From assembly GCF_001438655.1 (NCBI RefSeq), contig NZ_JQBR01000011.1, positions 1-63,949 on the forward strand: a DNA stretch of 63,949 bases, in the 5' to 3' direction. Both the position numbers and the translations under genes were made by a program. The stretch comes from Pediococcus cellicola. GTDB taxonomy: Bacteria; Bacillota; Bacilli; Lactobacillales; Lactobacillaceae. The notes under the pieces are model-generated. The model ran no database searches. It saw nothing but the letters and a program-made list of their open reading frames with translations, and had not been told where the DNA came from. Below are positions 7,866-17,119 of this stretch, in pieces (positions within the stretch are counted from its first letter, which is position 1; the number at the start of each line of letters is the position of its first letter).

Positions 7866-10800
7866 ATGGAAACAAAAGTCAAAAAGCGAGTTGTGGAAGA
7901 ACCTAAGGAACACTATAAGATGTTCAAAGATGGGAAACAATGGGTGATTTCTGGAATTGTGGTGTTTTCAGCTGGAGCTGTGTTCACAATAGTCAATCCT
8001 GCGGTTTCCGCAGATACTACTCAAGACACAGGGACATCAAGCACAACTGAGTTGGTTAAGTCATCTAAGTCGGCGATTGATACCGATACGCAAGTACAAG
8101 ACCAATCCGATACCAATACGAATTCTGAAACGGTAGTTGACCAATCGACTTATCAGGCCAGTGAAAAAAGTCAAAGTGACTCTCGGGTCGCTGTAACGAC
8201 TAAAAAAGAAACCAATCAGACGAATCAGGTTGAAGAAAAAGCAGCTAGTGAGATTTCAACTGAGACATCTAATCAGGATGCTGAGTCAACAACAACTGAC
8301 GTCCAGGCTGATGAAAATGTGCAAGGAGAAGATGTGGCTTCAAAACAATTGCAGTCGGATAAGGCCGCAGATACGACACAAAGTAGTCAGGTAGACCCCA
8401 CAGAATCAATTGATCAATCCAGTACAGCTCAAGATCATGTAAAAGGTAATGTTGCTGCGGCCTGGGAGCAAGGCTATAAAGGTCAAGGCATGGTTGTTGC
8501 AGTCATTGATTCAGGAATTGATTCTACACATCAAGATTTTCGGTTAACCGATGATACTACGGGCGAAATTACTAAAGAAGAAGCCGAATCTAAAATTGCA
8601 CAACTTGGATATGGTACATATATATCACCTAAATTTCCATTTGTGTATAACTACGTAAGTCAAGATAATGATTGGTTAGAAAATGACGAAACGGCCCACG
8701 GTGCCCATGTATCAGGAATCATTGCAGCGAATGGACAACCAAATAAAAATGGGGATGTTTATACAGTCGGAGTGGCACCTGAAGCGCAACTGTTAGAAAT
8801 GCGTGTTTTTGCACAATTTGCCGACGAAAAACCAGATGATATTGCAAAAGCCATTCACGATGCAGTCGCATTAGGCGCCAACGTCATTCAGATGTCTTTA
8901 GGAATTGGTGCGCCTGACCAACAATTGACGGATATTGAACAGCAAGCTGTTCAATACGCAGTTGATCACGGTGTGTTCGTTTCAATTTCAGCAAGCAATA
9001 ATGGAAATTCTGGTTCGATCATTACTGACAATAATGGAAATCCGGGTTCTAATCAGCTAGCATACTCGCCCGTGAATAGTAGCACGATTGCGGACCCAGG
9101 CGTGGCTAATAACGCAATGACCGTGGCTGCTGAAAACTCGGCAGTTGGTGATGAAGACGATATGGCAAGCTTTAGTTCTTGGGGGCCACTTTCAGATTAC
9201 GCATTAAAACCAGATATTTCGGCACCGGGTGTGGATATCGTTTCAACGGTGAATAATGGACTTCATCAAAGTATGAGTGGGACTTCAATGGCCGGTCCAT
9301 ACAACGCTGGTGCAGCACTGTTAGTGATGCAAAAACTCAAAGCTACTACAAATCTACAAGGAGCTGACCTAGTTAAGGCCACTAAGTTAGCTTTGATGAA
9401 TACCGCAACGCCAATGAAGGATAATGCTTATGGGGCGTTAGTGTCGCCAAGGCGTCAAGGTGCTGGCGAGATCAATGTGGGCAATGCGACTGCTAATGAG
9501 GTCATTGCGGCTGGAAATAATAATACCGGCTCTGTTTCATTGTATACTGTCGGCGAAAAAACGATTTTTGATGTGACATTCACAAATTTAGGTGACCAGG
9601 CACAAACCTACACATTTAATGATTTCGGCGGACCAATGACAGAGCTACAAGCCGAAGACGGGACAGCATACGATGCATATTTAGCAGGGGCATCTGTGAG
9701 TGCCGCGCAAACACAAATTACTGTTGATGCACACGCCACCAAAACACTGAGTTTCACATTGTCACTGGCAGGATTAAAGGAAAACGAACCAGTAGAGGGA
9801 TTTCTTGGATTTACAAGTGATACAGAGGGTGTGCCGGATCTTGTGGTTCCTTATTTGGGTTACTATGGCGATTTAACTGATGAGCAGGTTTTTGATAGCT
9901 CAGCTAATCAAGAAGACAGTATTTTTTCGGGAAATTATTTTGTTAACGAAGAAAATTATCCTCGTGGCATTGCGGATGAAAATTCACTTAAAACTTTGGT
10001 GAATTTAGAAGGTAATTACGATTGGTCCCAAGTAGCAAAACTTTATCAAGATGGAAAAGTCGCTTTTTCGCCCAATGATGATCAACAAAGTGATATCTTG
10101 AAGCCATATGAATTTATCAAACAAAATTTGCAAGATTTAACTATTCAAATTTTAGATGCTGACGGCAATGTGGTACGGACCTTGGCAAACGAAAAAGGAA
10201 TTCAAAAATCCTTTTACCCAGATGGTGGCAGTGGCAACCAAGATGTAACGTTATCTCCAAGTATGCGTAACGATCCAACAGCCTTAGATTGGGATGGTAC
10301 TCTATTTGATCAAACAACTAATCAGTCGGTTGTGGCGCCAGATGGAGAGTATGAATATAAGTTTGTTGGCACACTTGTAGTAGATGGTGCACAAAAATCA
10401 CAGAGTGCTTCTTATCCGGTAATCATTGATACGACTGCCCCAGTAATCACTAATGTCAGTTATGACGCTCAAAATCAGATATTAAGTGCAGATTTTAGCG
10501 ATACTGGTTCAGGATTTACAGACTATTCGTATGCAACCTTAACAATCAACAATAAGGCCTTTCCAGTGCAACTCAAAGGAAAGTATACGGATGAAGCTAG
10601 ATTAGCGGGTCAACTTAATGTGCAACTGACTGAAGATAAGCTTGCAGCTTTTAGTGCATCCGATACCCAACTGGTATTAGCAGTGAGTGATGTGGCGGAT
10701 AACACGGCAACTGCTCAGCTGCTTGTATCAGGTCACGCACAAGGCCAATCAGTGGCTATTTGGAATGCCACCAATGGTCTTGCTTTTAGTAGAAAATCAC

Positions 10801-13052
10801 CCGATTATGATGCAGACACACAAATATACACACTAAAGGGATCCGCACAAAATGATTTTTACTTGAATGGTAAATTAGTTCAAGTTGTGGATGGCCGATT
10901 TGCCGTTCCAGTATCTGCCATGTCAACAGATCCACTGATTTTTTCAAGTGATGCACAGGGCAATAACGTGCTATTTAATTGGACAACTAGTACGCCAGAA
11001 GCTGAATTTGCTTGGCAACATGTAAATGGTACTGATCAAAACTGGGGTGTCGTTGTTTATGGGATTTGGCCCAATTCGCGTCAGTTTACCGCCCAAGCCT
11101 TGGTTAGCAAAGGGGAAAACGTTCGAGCATTTGCGCAAGATTACTTCTCTGGAACAGAGTACGAAGCTACAGTGAAGGATGGCATTGCTACTTTTTCTGG
11201 CACTCTGCCGGAAGGCTCGAATAACGCGCTACTAGTAGGATGGACTGAAGTCGACGGTCCAACGTATAATGATAAACAAATGACCGATACGAATAACATT
11301 AATGATCAAAGCTATTTTGGAGTGGTTTATGATGCAACTTCAGAATCATTACCTATTCTAACTTCGGCAGACCAGTTTGGGGTAACTATTCCAAATAAGA
11401 ACGCGGATCCAGATACAATTGGCTCACCTGGTGATCTACCACAACATAGTGTTGCTGATCTCACCACACGTGCTGATCCAAATACAAGTGTCCTTACGTT
11501 TGATAATGTTGTTGACAATGACTTTGTTCGCTACGGTGCAGATGCTGTAACTGCAGGCTATTATGATTCTGCTACGCAACGATTCACAGTAACTGGTAAG
11601 GTTGCCGATGACGTGGTTAAGTTGACTATCTTGGGTGATGGTTCCGAAGAGACCGATGAAATTAATCAAGTAAAATTAAATTCGGATGGTACTTTCACGT
11701 ATCAGTTTAAAATGAAACCAACCGAAGACCGTGGTGTTTCGTATATTGCAGTGACAGATCAGGGTGAACGTGTGCGAGGTATTTTCGATGTAATTTTGGA
11801 CATTAATCAGCCGACTCTCAATGTGCCAGTTCCAGATGCAAACTTCTGGACGATAGATGCTGATGGCAATTACGAAGTTTATACCAATCAACCAACTGTT
11901 ACGATATCTGGGCAAGGTGATGACAACTTAGATGGATACCGGATGTTTGTGAACGATAATAATTTTTATCGTCAGTACCATAATTCGGGTGTCAACTATA
12001 TTGCTGATTTCTTTACAAATGCAGATGGGACAGTGTCCCAGACAGACACCAATCCCTATCCAGCTCATGACTTTGTGCAAACTTATGATCTGGTTACTGC
12101 TGATGATCAAGCAGATTTTGTCCCTAACGATGGGGATGCCGACAATGTCTTCAATGTCAGTCTGATTGATCAGGTTGGTAATACGGTGACTAAACGAATT
12201 GTGGTACATTATCAACCGGCAACCGTCGATACTGCCGTGACTGATTTTAAAGTGGTTACGCCAGAGGTTGCCAATGAATTAATTGCTGACTTTAGAACGC
12301 AACAAGCCTCAGTAAGCACTTTGCTTGATGAAGGAAATGTGTGGGAAAATTATGTTGGCTCAAGTACTAGTGACGGAAATTATTACCGTATACGAGACAA
12401 GTATGGAAATGAAGTGGCGGCTTTGTTGGTTAAACAACCGGTAGTCCCAGTTACACCGGAAGAGCCAGAAGAAAATCCTACGAAAACTACAGAACCCAAG
12501 CAAAACCAAGGGCATGAAATTACCACACCATCAAGCCAACAACCGGGAGAAGTGGTTGAGAACACAAAACCTGAGGAACAACCAGGTAAGACGAATGACA
12601 CACAGTTGCCTACGGAAAATACGGAACAGAATCCGAAACCTGAGCAACCGCTCCCTGAAACTCAGCCAAGTAAGTCCGAAGAGGAATCAGGAGTTCAAAC
12701 ACAGGCACCAAGCAATGAAACTCAGCAGTCGGATGAACAAAATCAGGTTGATTTAACTGATTCTGAAACCAAAAAAGAAGTAGATGTTGAAGGACAACAG
12801 TTAGATGGAAATCGACAATCCGCAAGTGACACGGTGGCTGACGTACAAAAACAAGAACAGAAAAAAGACGTGTTAGCGGGCGTTTCTGCTACTGTTTCGG
12901 ATGACCAAGAAACCACAATTTTGGCAACTGATTTGACTAGCCGTTTACCGCAAACTGATGAAAAGGAGACTTCAAGAGCCTTAACGTGGATAGGTGCAGT
13001 AATTCTTGCTGGCTTAGGATTGATCGGTTTAAAGCGGCGAAAAGAAAATTAG
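7866..13052 (+). CDS. LPxTG-anchored cell-envelope subtilisin-like serine protease (S8)
   Basis: 1728 residues. The N-terminus carries a KxYKxGKxW-type signal peptide (residues 18-26, with Phe in place of Tyr), a hydrophobic core and a cut near VSA-D about residue 49. A Thr/Gln/Asp-rich propeptide runs to about 195. The S8 domain has the full catalytic set: Asp215 (VAVIDSGID), His278 (HGAHVSG), oxyanion Asn378 and Ser474 (GTSMAGP). Only about 196 residues separate His and Ser, leaving no room for the PA domain usual in PrtP and C5a peptidase. Fn3/Ig-like beta domains follow, then a Pro/Glu/Gln-rich wall-spanning region (about 1510-1680), LPQTD at 1694, a hydrophobic helix and a basic tail for sortase A. 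It probably degrades casein or host and surface proteins outside the cell. Confidence 0.93.
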   Translation: METKVKKRVVEEPKEHYKMFKDGKQWVISGIVVFSAGAVFTIVNPAVSADTTQDTGTSSTTELVKSSKSAIDTDTQVQDQSDTNTNSETVVDQSTYQASEKSQSDSRVAVTTKKETNQTNQVEEKAASEISTETSNQDAESTTTDVQADENVQGEDVASKQLQSDKAADTTQSSQVDPTESIDQSSTAQDHVKGNVAAAWEQGYKGQGMVVAVIDSGIDSTHQDFRLTDDTTGEITKEEAESKIAQLGYGTYISPKFPFVYNYVSQDNDWLENDETAHGAHVSGIIAANGQPNKNGDVYTVGVAPEAQLLEMRVFAQFADEKPDDIAKAIHDAVALGANVIQMSLGIGAPDQQLTDIEQQAVQYAVDHGVFVSISASNNGNSGSIITDNNGNPGSNQLAYSPVNSSTIADPGVANNAMTVAAENSAVGDEDDMASFSSWGPLSDYALKPDISAPGVDIVSTVNNGLHQSMSGTSMAGPYNAGAALLVMQKLKATTNLQGADLVKATKLALMNTATPMKDNAYGALVSPRRQGAGEINVGNATANEVIAAGNNNTGSVSLYTVGEKTIFDVTFTNLGDQAQTYTFNDFGGPMTELQAEDGTAYDAYLAGASVSAAQTQITVDAHATKTLSFTLSLAGLKENEPVEGFLGFTSDTEGVPDLVVPYLGYYGDLTDEQVFDSSANQEDSIFSGNYFVNEENYPRGIADENSLKTLVNLEGNYDWSQVAKLYQDGKVAFSPNDDQQSDILKPYEFIKQNLQDLTIQILDADGNVVRTLANEKGIQKSFYPDGGSGNQDVTLSPSMRNDPTALDWDGTLFDQTTNQSVVAPDGEYEYKFVGTLVVDGAQKSQSASYPVIIDTTAPVITNVSYDAQNQILSADFSDTGSGFTDYSYATLTINNKAFPVQLKGKYTDEARLAGQLNVQLTEDKLAAFSASDTQLVLAVSDVADNTATAQLLVSGHAQGQSVAIWNATNGLAFSRKSPDYDADTQIYTLKGSAQNDFYLNGKLVQVVDGRFAVPVSAMSTDPLIFSSDAQGNNVLFNWTTSTPEAEFAWQHVNGTDQNWGVVVYGIWPNSRQFTAQALVSKGENVRAFAQDYFSGTEYEATVKDGIATFSGTLPEGSNNALLVGWTEVDGPTYNDKQMTDTNNINDQSYFGVVYDATSESLPILTSADQFGVTIPNKNADPDTIGSPGDLPQHSVADLTTRADPNTSVLTFDNVVDNDFVRYGADAVTAGYYDSATQRFTVTGKVADDVVKLTILGDGSEETDEINQVKLNSDGTFTYQFKMKPTEDRGVSYIAVTDQGERVRGIFDVILDINQPTLNVPVPDANFWTIDADGNYEVYTNQPTVTISGQGDDNLDGYRMFVNDNNFYRQYHNSGVNYIADFFTNADGTVSQTDTNPYPAHDFVQTYDLVTADDQADFVPNDGDADNVFNVSLIDQVGNTVTKRIVVHYQPATVDTAVTDFKVVTPEVANELIADFRTQQASVSTLLDEGNVWENYVGSSTSDGNYYRIRDKYGNEVAALLVKQPVVPVTPEEPEENPTKTTEPKQNQGHEITTPSSQQPGEVVENTKPEEQPGKTNDTQLPTENTEQNPKPEQPLPETQPSKSEEESGVQTQAPSNETQQSDEQNQVDLTDSETKKEVDVEGQQLDGNRQSASDTVADVQKQEQKKDVLAGVSATVSDDQETTILATDLTSRLPQTDEKETSRALTWIGAVILAGLGLIGLKRRKEN

Positions 13053-13155
13053 GATAAGTTTCAACGAGTCAATTTTTGATCATCATAATTAGGCAATTAA
13101 TCTCTGCTGTGCTAGACTTTAATTTAGTGATCAAAAAAGAAGAGGTTTAGAAACT

Positions 13156-13485
13156 ATGACTTTAGATGGTATTATAAATAATCTCGTGGCAGAAATAAAT
13201 ATGCGGCGACATCCACGCCAAGACAACATTAAGTATCAATTTAACGAATGCACGTTTCCAATTACATTTACCCGCGACGGTTACAAGGAAGCTGATGGTT
13301 GTCTCATTCTGCTGATGGAACCTGACGGTAAATACAGCATTAAGAAGTTTGATACCCGCTACATGGACGTTAAAGATCCAGTTAGACAGATTTATCACGC
13401 CGCTATCTTTGATTGTGATGACGAACCGACTGTTATTGACGATTTCATTAAATCTCTAGACGACAAAGTGAAAACAACAGCATAA
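13156..13485 (+). CDS. Small hypothetical protein
   Basis: 109 residues, mixed charge, with no signal peptide or membrane segment. Predicted alternating beta strands in the middle and an acidic C-terminus give no family match from memory. AGAAGAGG lies upstream of the ATG and a terminator follows immediately, so it appears to be a monocistronic cytoplasmic protein. Confidence 0.7.
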   Translation: MTLDGIINNLVAEINMRRHPRQDNIKYQFNECTFPITFTRDGYKEADGCLILLMEPDGKYSIKKFDTRYMDVKDPVRQIYHAAIFDCDDEPTVIDDFIKSLDDKVKTTA

Positions 13486-13488
13486 ATT

Positions 13489-13532
13489 CAGGCACCTGAA
13501 TCATTCGAAAGAGTGAATCATGTGCCTGTTTT
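13489..13532 (+). terminator. Terminator after the 109-residue protein
   Basis: CAGGCAC at 13489-13495 pairs with GTGCCTG at 13522-13528, with further imperfect pairing inside around a GAAA loop, followed by T4. Confidence 0.75.
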
Positions 13533-13652
13533 AATAAGATTTGACATTTCTGTGGTAAGGCTTACATTAAAGGTGTATGACACAACCAGAGACGATTGAC
13601 ACCTTAATTAGGCCCATGAGTTTCAATTTTGAACATAAAGGGGAAATTCATA

Positions 13653-14558
13653 ATGAAAGTGACACAAGCAGTACTAGACGATATTAAACGCACGACAGAT
13701 CAGTGGCGCGCTTCAGATGAGAAACGAGATGCAGGACTACCAACGGAGTTTCCGGATGTCAAACGATATGACAACATCAGTTATGGTCCAGCTGGTGAAG
13801 AAAATTTGTTAGATGTTTATACACCTAAAGATGTGACACAAAGTGTGCCTACCATTATCGATATTCATGGTGGGGGGAACGTATACGGGTCCAAAGAGCT
13901 TTATCAGCATTACTGCCTTGGTTGGGCGAGACATGGATTTGGCGTTGTTAATTTCAATTATCGGCTGGCACCTCAAACCATTTTTCCAGGCGCGCTGCAA
14001 GATACGGCACTCGTCGCAAAATGGGTTGCTGATCACGGGCAAGACTATCATTTAGATACAAACAATGTTTTCATCATTGGTGATAGTGCGGGTGGCACGC
14101 TCGCCTATCAGTATTTGACAGCATATGCGAATCCTAAATATCGTAAGGCGCTGGGATTAGTCTCTAGTGGGCAACTTGTTGTCCGAGGTGGGGCACTGAA
14201 TAGTGGCTTTTATTTTGTGAAACGTCCTGGTGCCATAACACCGGACAGTTTGATGAGCGCTTATTTTACACCAGAAATGATGCAGAAATATGATCAGGAA
14301 CTGCATACAGAAAACTATGTGACGCCTGATTTTCCACCAGTTTTTGTAATGACCGCCAATCATGACTTTTTACATGATGAGGGCGTGCGCTTTGATCAAT
14401 TTCTATTGGACCATCACCTGGCACATCGATTTGCCAGTTTTGGTACGGAGAGTGATCCGCGCGAACACGTTTTTCAATTGAATCAACGTGATGCCGTGGC
14501 AGCTAAAGCTAATCAGCAACAGGAAAAATTTTTCAGAAGTTTGTTTGTAGAAAAATAA
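13653..14558 (+). CDS. Alpha/beta hydrolase, HSL-type esterase
   Basis: 301 residues from the ATG at 13653, which follows AAGGGG; an in-frame TTG at 13629 is upstream but badly placed. The oxyanion motif HGGG (IDIHGGGNVYG) lies about residue 70, followed by the nucleophile elbow GDSAGG, a likely Asp in NHDFLHDEG and a His in REHVF near the C-terminus. This is the hormone-sensitive-lipase (bacterial family IV) arrangement, so it should hydrolyse short acyl esters in the cytoplasm. No signal peptide is seen. It is transcribed alone and ends at a terminator shared with the converging gene. Confidence 0.85.
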   Translation: MKVTQAVLDDIKRTTDQWRASDEKRDAGLPTEFPDVKRYDNISYGPAGEENLLDVYTPKDVTQSVPTIIDIHGGGNVYGSKELYQHYCLGWARHGFGVVNFNYRLAPQTIFPGALQDTALVAKWVADHGQDYHLDTNNVFIIGDSAGGTLAYQYLTAYANPKYRKALGLVSSGQLVVRGGALNSGFYFVKRPGAITPDSLMSAYFTPEMMQKYDQELHTENYVTPDFPPVFVMTANHDFLHDEGVRFDQFLLDHHLAHRFASFGTESDPREHVFQLNQRDAVAAKANQQQEKFFRSLFVEK

Positions 14559-14585
14559 GGTGATCTTCGAAAATTAAGTAAACAA

Positions 14586-14619
14586 AAAGACCGGGATTAT
14601 TGCACTCCCCGGTCTTTAT
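14586..14619. terminator. Bidirectional terminator
   Basis: AAAGACCGGG at 14586-14595 pairs perfectly with CCCGGTCTTT at 14608-14617. It lies between the converging esterase and 73-residue protein genes. Confidence 0.85.
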
Positions 14620-14630
14620 TTATATGAACA

Positions 14631-14852
14631 TTATTCAGCAATTGCTTGGAAGAAAAGTACGGTACCCCAAGTTTCACCTTTAATTAAGTTCTTGGCAAAT
14701 TTAGCAGCGGCATCTAAATCGTTATCAGGGGTTACTTTGAATTCAAGTTTCATACCGGTTTTTTTAACGAATTCGTATTTGAAATCGCCTTCATATTCTG
14801 TCAAAAGCTTAATAATGTCATCCTGTTTTTGTGGTGAGTTAATTGCAATCAT
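14631..14852 (-). CDS. Small conserved-looking cytoplasmic protein
   Basis: 73 residues, soluble and charged, with an alternating helix/strand pattern and a Trp-Gly-Thr segment near the C-terminus. AAGGAG sits 10 bases before the ATG and a good terminator follows, so expression is well supported. I do not recognise its family or function. Confidence 0.75.
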   Translation of the reverse strand: MIAINSPQKQDDIIKLLTEYEGDFKYEFVKKTGMKLEFKVTPDNDLDAAAKFAKNLIKGETWGTVLFFQAIAE

Positions 14853-15012
14853 TTTTTCTATCTCCTTATGTTTGTATGTAAAAGTTTTAGCGCTTCCATA
14901 AGTAAATATTATTATAAATAGTTAAAAAAGTAAACCTTTTCAAAAATCTAGTCTTGTAATCAATTCATTTTTCGAGTAACGTGAAAACATAAGATCAGGA
15001 GGGCGAATTTCT

Positions 15013-15861
15013 ATGACGAATAGTAAAATTTTTGAAACGAGTAGAAATGGCTATTTGAATTTTGGTGGCCATTATGCAGCAGGAACTTTCTTGGACAATA
15101 ACGTGCAGGCCACGAACTACACTAAGATTGCATTGGTACCAACCATAAAGACAATTGCAACCTGGTCTAAGCTGTATCAACAATTCAATCTTGGCGAGGC
15201 TTATACGGATGAGCAATATTGGCGTGATGCTTCGAAGTACCTTTTGGATGTCACACAAGCTCAGGAATGGTTAGAACAACTGTTTAAAAACCAGTTTAAA
15301 ATTACGGCAGTGGGCGCGGAGTTCTTAGAAGGTGTAGGTAACCGTTCTTCAGAGCACTCGGTGCAATTGACTGAAGCAGTAGATGCCCAGAATAATTGTT
15401 ATTATATTTTACAAAGTGGTTTTCCAGCTTTGGAAGCTAAGAGTAATGCGATGAAACAAGCGTCAGATGTGGCCTATGATCGTGATATTTTCTCGATTGA
15501 TGCTGAAAAAAACGTGAGCTATGACGGACGCAATTTGGACTTGCTGATTGTGGCTATGATTAAAGATTACTTTGATCGTGAAATCAGTTTGAAAGAATTA
15601 GGTGCCAAAATGCCTGGATTCCGTGTTTGCGGGACCTTTAATGACTATGGACGACCAGCAACTACAGGGAATCGGCTGTGTACAGTTATCAAGACGACAC
15701 ACAAGAATGAATTAAGTTTAGACACAGATGATGTGCTTTTAGCTAAACTAAAAAAAGATGAAGATTTATTTTCAGGAGTCGCACGAACAGATATCTGGAA
15801 AGCCAATGAAAAGAAACGGCTAGAATGGCTGTTAACTGGTCAAAAGTTGACGCAAGGATAA
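15013..15861 (+). CDS. Hypothetical protein of unknown family
   Basis: 282 residues, soluble, with no signal peptide or membrane helix. The N-terminus is Gly/Tyr/Asn-rich and is followed by aromatic-rich helical segments. A GNRSSEHSVQ stretch and an FNDYGRPATTGNR segment could line an active site, but I cannot assign a fold. AGGAGG precedes the ATG and a 17-bp terminator stem follows the stop, so it is a well-formed single-gene unit. Confidence 0.7.
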   Translation: MTNSKIFETSRNGYLNFGGHYAAGTFLDNNVQATNYTKIALVPTIKTIATWSKLYQQFNLGEAYTDEQYWRDASKYLLDVTQAQEWLEQLFKNQFKITAVGAEFLEGVGNRSSEHSVQLTEAVDAQNNCYYILQSGFPALEAKSNAMKQASDVAYDRDIFSIDAEKNVSYDGRNLDLLIVAMIKDYFDREISLKELGAKMPGFRVCGTFNDYGRPATTGNRLCTVIKTTHKNELSLDTDDVLLAKLKKDEDLFSGVARTDIWKANEKKRLEWLLTGQKLTQG

Positions 15862-15867
15862 AAATAG

Positions 15868-15913
15868 AAAACTTGTTTTGAGAGTAAAGTGAGCTCTCAA
15901 AACAAGTTTTTTT
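15868..15913 (+). terminator. Strong terminator
   Basis: A 17-bp perfect stem (15868-15884 with 15894-15910), a 9-base loop and a T-rich tail. Confidence 0.92.
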
Positions 15914-16108
15914 ATTTGATTGAAATTTTATAACTGATTTTGATGAGCCAGCACAGATGAGTTTTTAAAAGTAACTCTAAGTAATATGCGTATTTATTCC
16001 GCAAATCATTTACTATTAAAACCATAAAAATTTCACATAAAATATTTTTGGGTGATTTGAGAAAATAACAAAGGATACAAACAATTCTGTGCTTTTTTGG
16101 CCAAAACA

Positions 16109-16972
16109 TCACAGTTTCTCAAAATAAGCTTCAATTGCGCGTTCTACCTTTACATGAACGGGATTGAGATCCATCGAGGGTTGAAAGCTCAAATAAATTT
16201 TTCTGTGTGGTGAATCGGGATAGAGCTTGTGTAAAGAAATAGCAGATAAATCAACGGTTAACCAGGATCTTTCAGGGACAAATCCATATCCAATATCTTG
16301 CGCAATTAGGCCATGAAAAGTATCCCGATCGCTCGTCACAAATTTAGGGATAACGGTTTTGAAATTATGGTCAAGTAAGTAAGATTCTAAATAAGTTCGT
16401 AGAGGACTTTTTTCAGATAAAATAAGATTTTCATTTAAAAGGTCATCAGGTGTTAAGTGTTCTCTTCTACTAAGTTTGGAATGGCTGCTAACAGCGACGT
16501 AAATCTCTTCGTCAGTTAGCAGCTTATTTGTGTTACCGCTGATCGGATGTGTACTAAACTCAAAATCATAATGCTCCAAGCGATTATTCTCCAGGCCGTG
16601 CTGCACAAGGTTAACAGTCACGCCTGGGACTTGAGCTTTAATAGTCTGAATTAATGTTGGAATCATAGGAGATGACGTCTCAAAACGCAAAGTTACCGCA
16701 TTATTACTGGCAGAACTGATTGTTTTAACCGCATTAACTGCATCATCAAGTTGGTTAAGAACTTGGGTCACTTGCTTTGAAAAAACAGTCCCTTGTGAAC
16801 TCAACTTTAGTGAATGACCATTACGAATAAACAATGTCACACCAAGTTCTTGTTCAAGTTGTTTCAGTGTTTTGCTGAGTGAGGGTTGGGCAACACGCAG
16901 TTTGCGTGCAGAACTAGAAATATTCTCGCTTAAAGCAACGTCAACAAAATATCTTAATTGTAGTAAACGCAT
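16109..16972 (-). CDS. LysR-family transcriptional regulator
   Basis: 287 residues from the ATG at 16972. GGAG lies nine bases before this ATG but abuts the upstream ATG at 16981, so the downstream one is preferred. The first 60 residues form the winged helix-turn-helix of LysR regulators (LRYFVDVALS, then AQPSLSKTLKQLE and LGVTLFIR). The rest matches the periplasmic-binding-like effector domain. It diverges from the M20-MFS-racemase operon and most likely controls that operon and itself, with the effector being the cluster's substrate. Length is normal for the family. Confidence 0.88.
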   Translation of the reverse strand: MRLLQLRYFVDVALSENISSSARKLRVAQPSLSKTLKQLEQELGVTLFIRNGHSLKLSSQGTVFSKQVTQVLNQLDDAVNAVKTISSASNNAVTLRFETSSPMIPTLIQTIKAQVPGVTVNLVQHGLENNRLEHYDFEFSTHPISGNTNKLLTDEEIYVAVSSHSKLSRREHLTPDDLLNENLILSEKSPLRTYLESYLLDHNFKTVIPKFVTSDRDTFHGLIAQDIGYGFVPERSWLTVDLSAISLHKLYPDSPHRKIYLSFQPSMDLNPVHVKVERAIEAYFEKL

Positions 16973-17119
16973 GGGTTTCATCTCCTATAGCCTTTTAGGT
17001 ATACTGCATGTGAATTATTGTATTTCATTTTTATGGCAAAAAGCAATAGTATTATTAATATTAAGTTAGAAAAAAATGAGTTAAAATTTAAAAGTAACGT
17101 TTGAAAGGAGAAAGCAAAA

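Noticed and set aside
12383-12825. Several overlapping ORFs within the Pro/Glu-rich part of the protease gene
   Set aside because: They are shadows created by biased codon use in the repeat-like wall-spanning region of the real gene.
17055-17064. TTAATATTAA palindrome between the LysR gene and the M20 operon
   Set aside because: The region is so AT-rich that a ten-base palindrome is expected by chance; not claimed as an operator.
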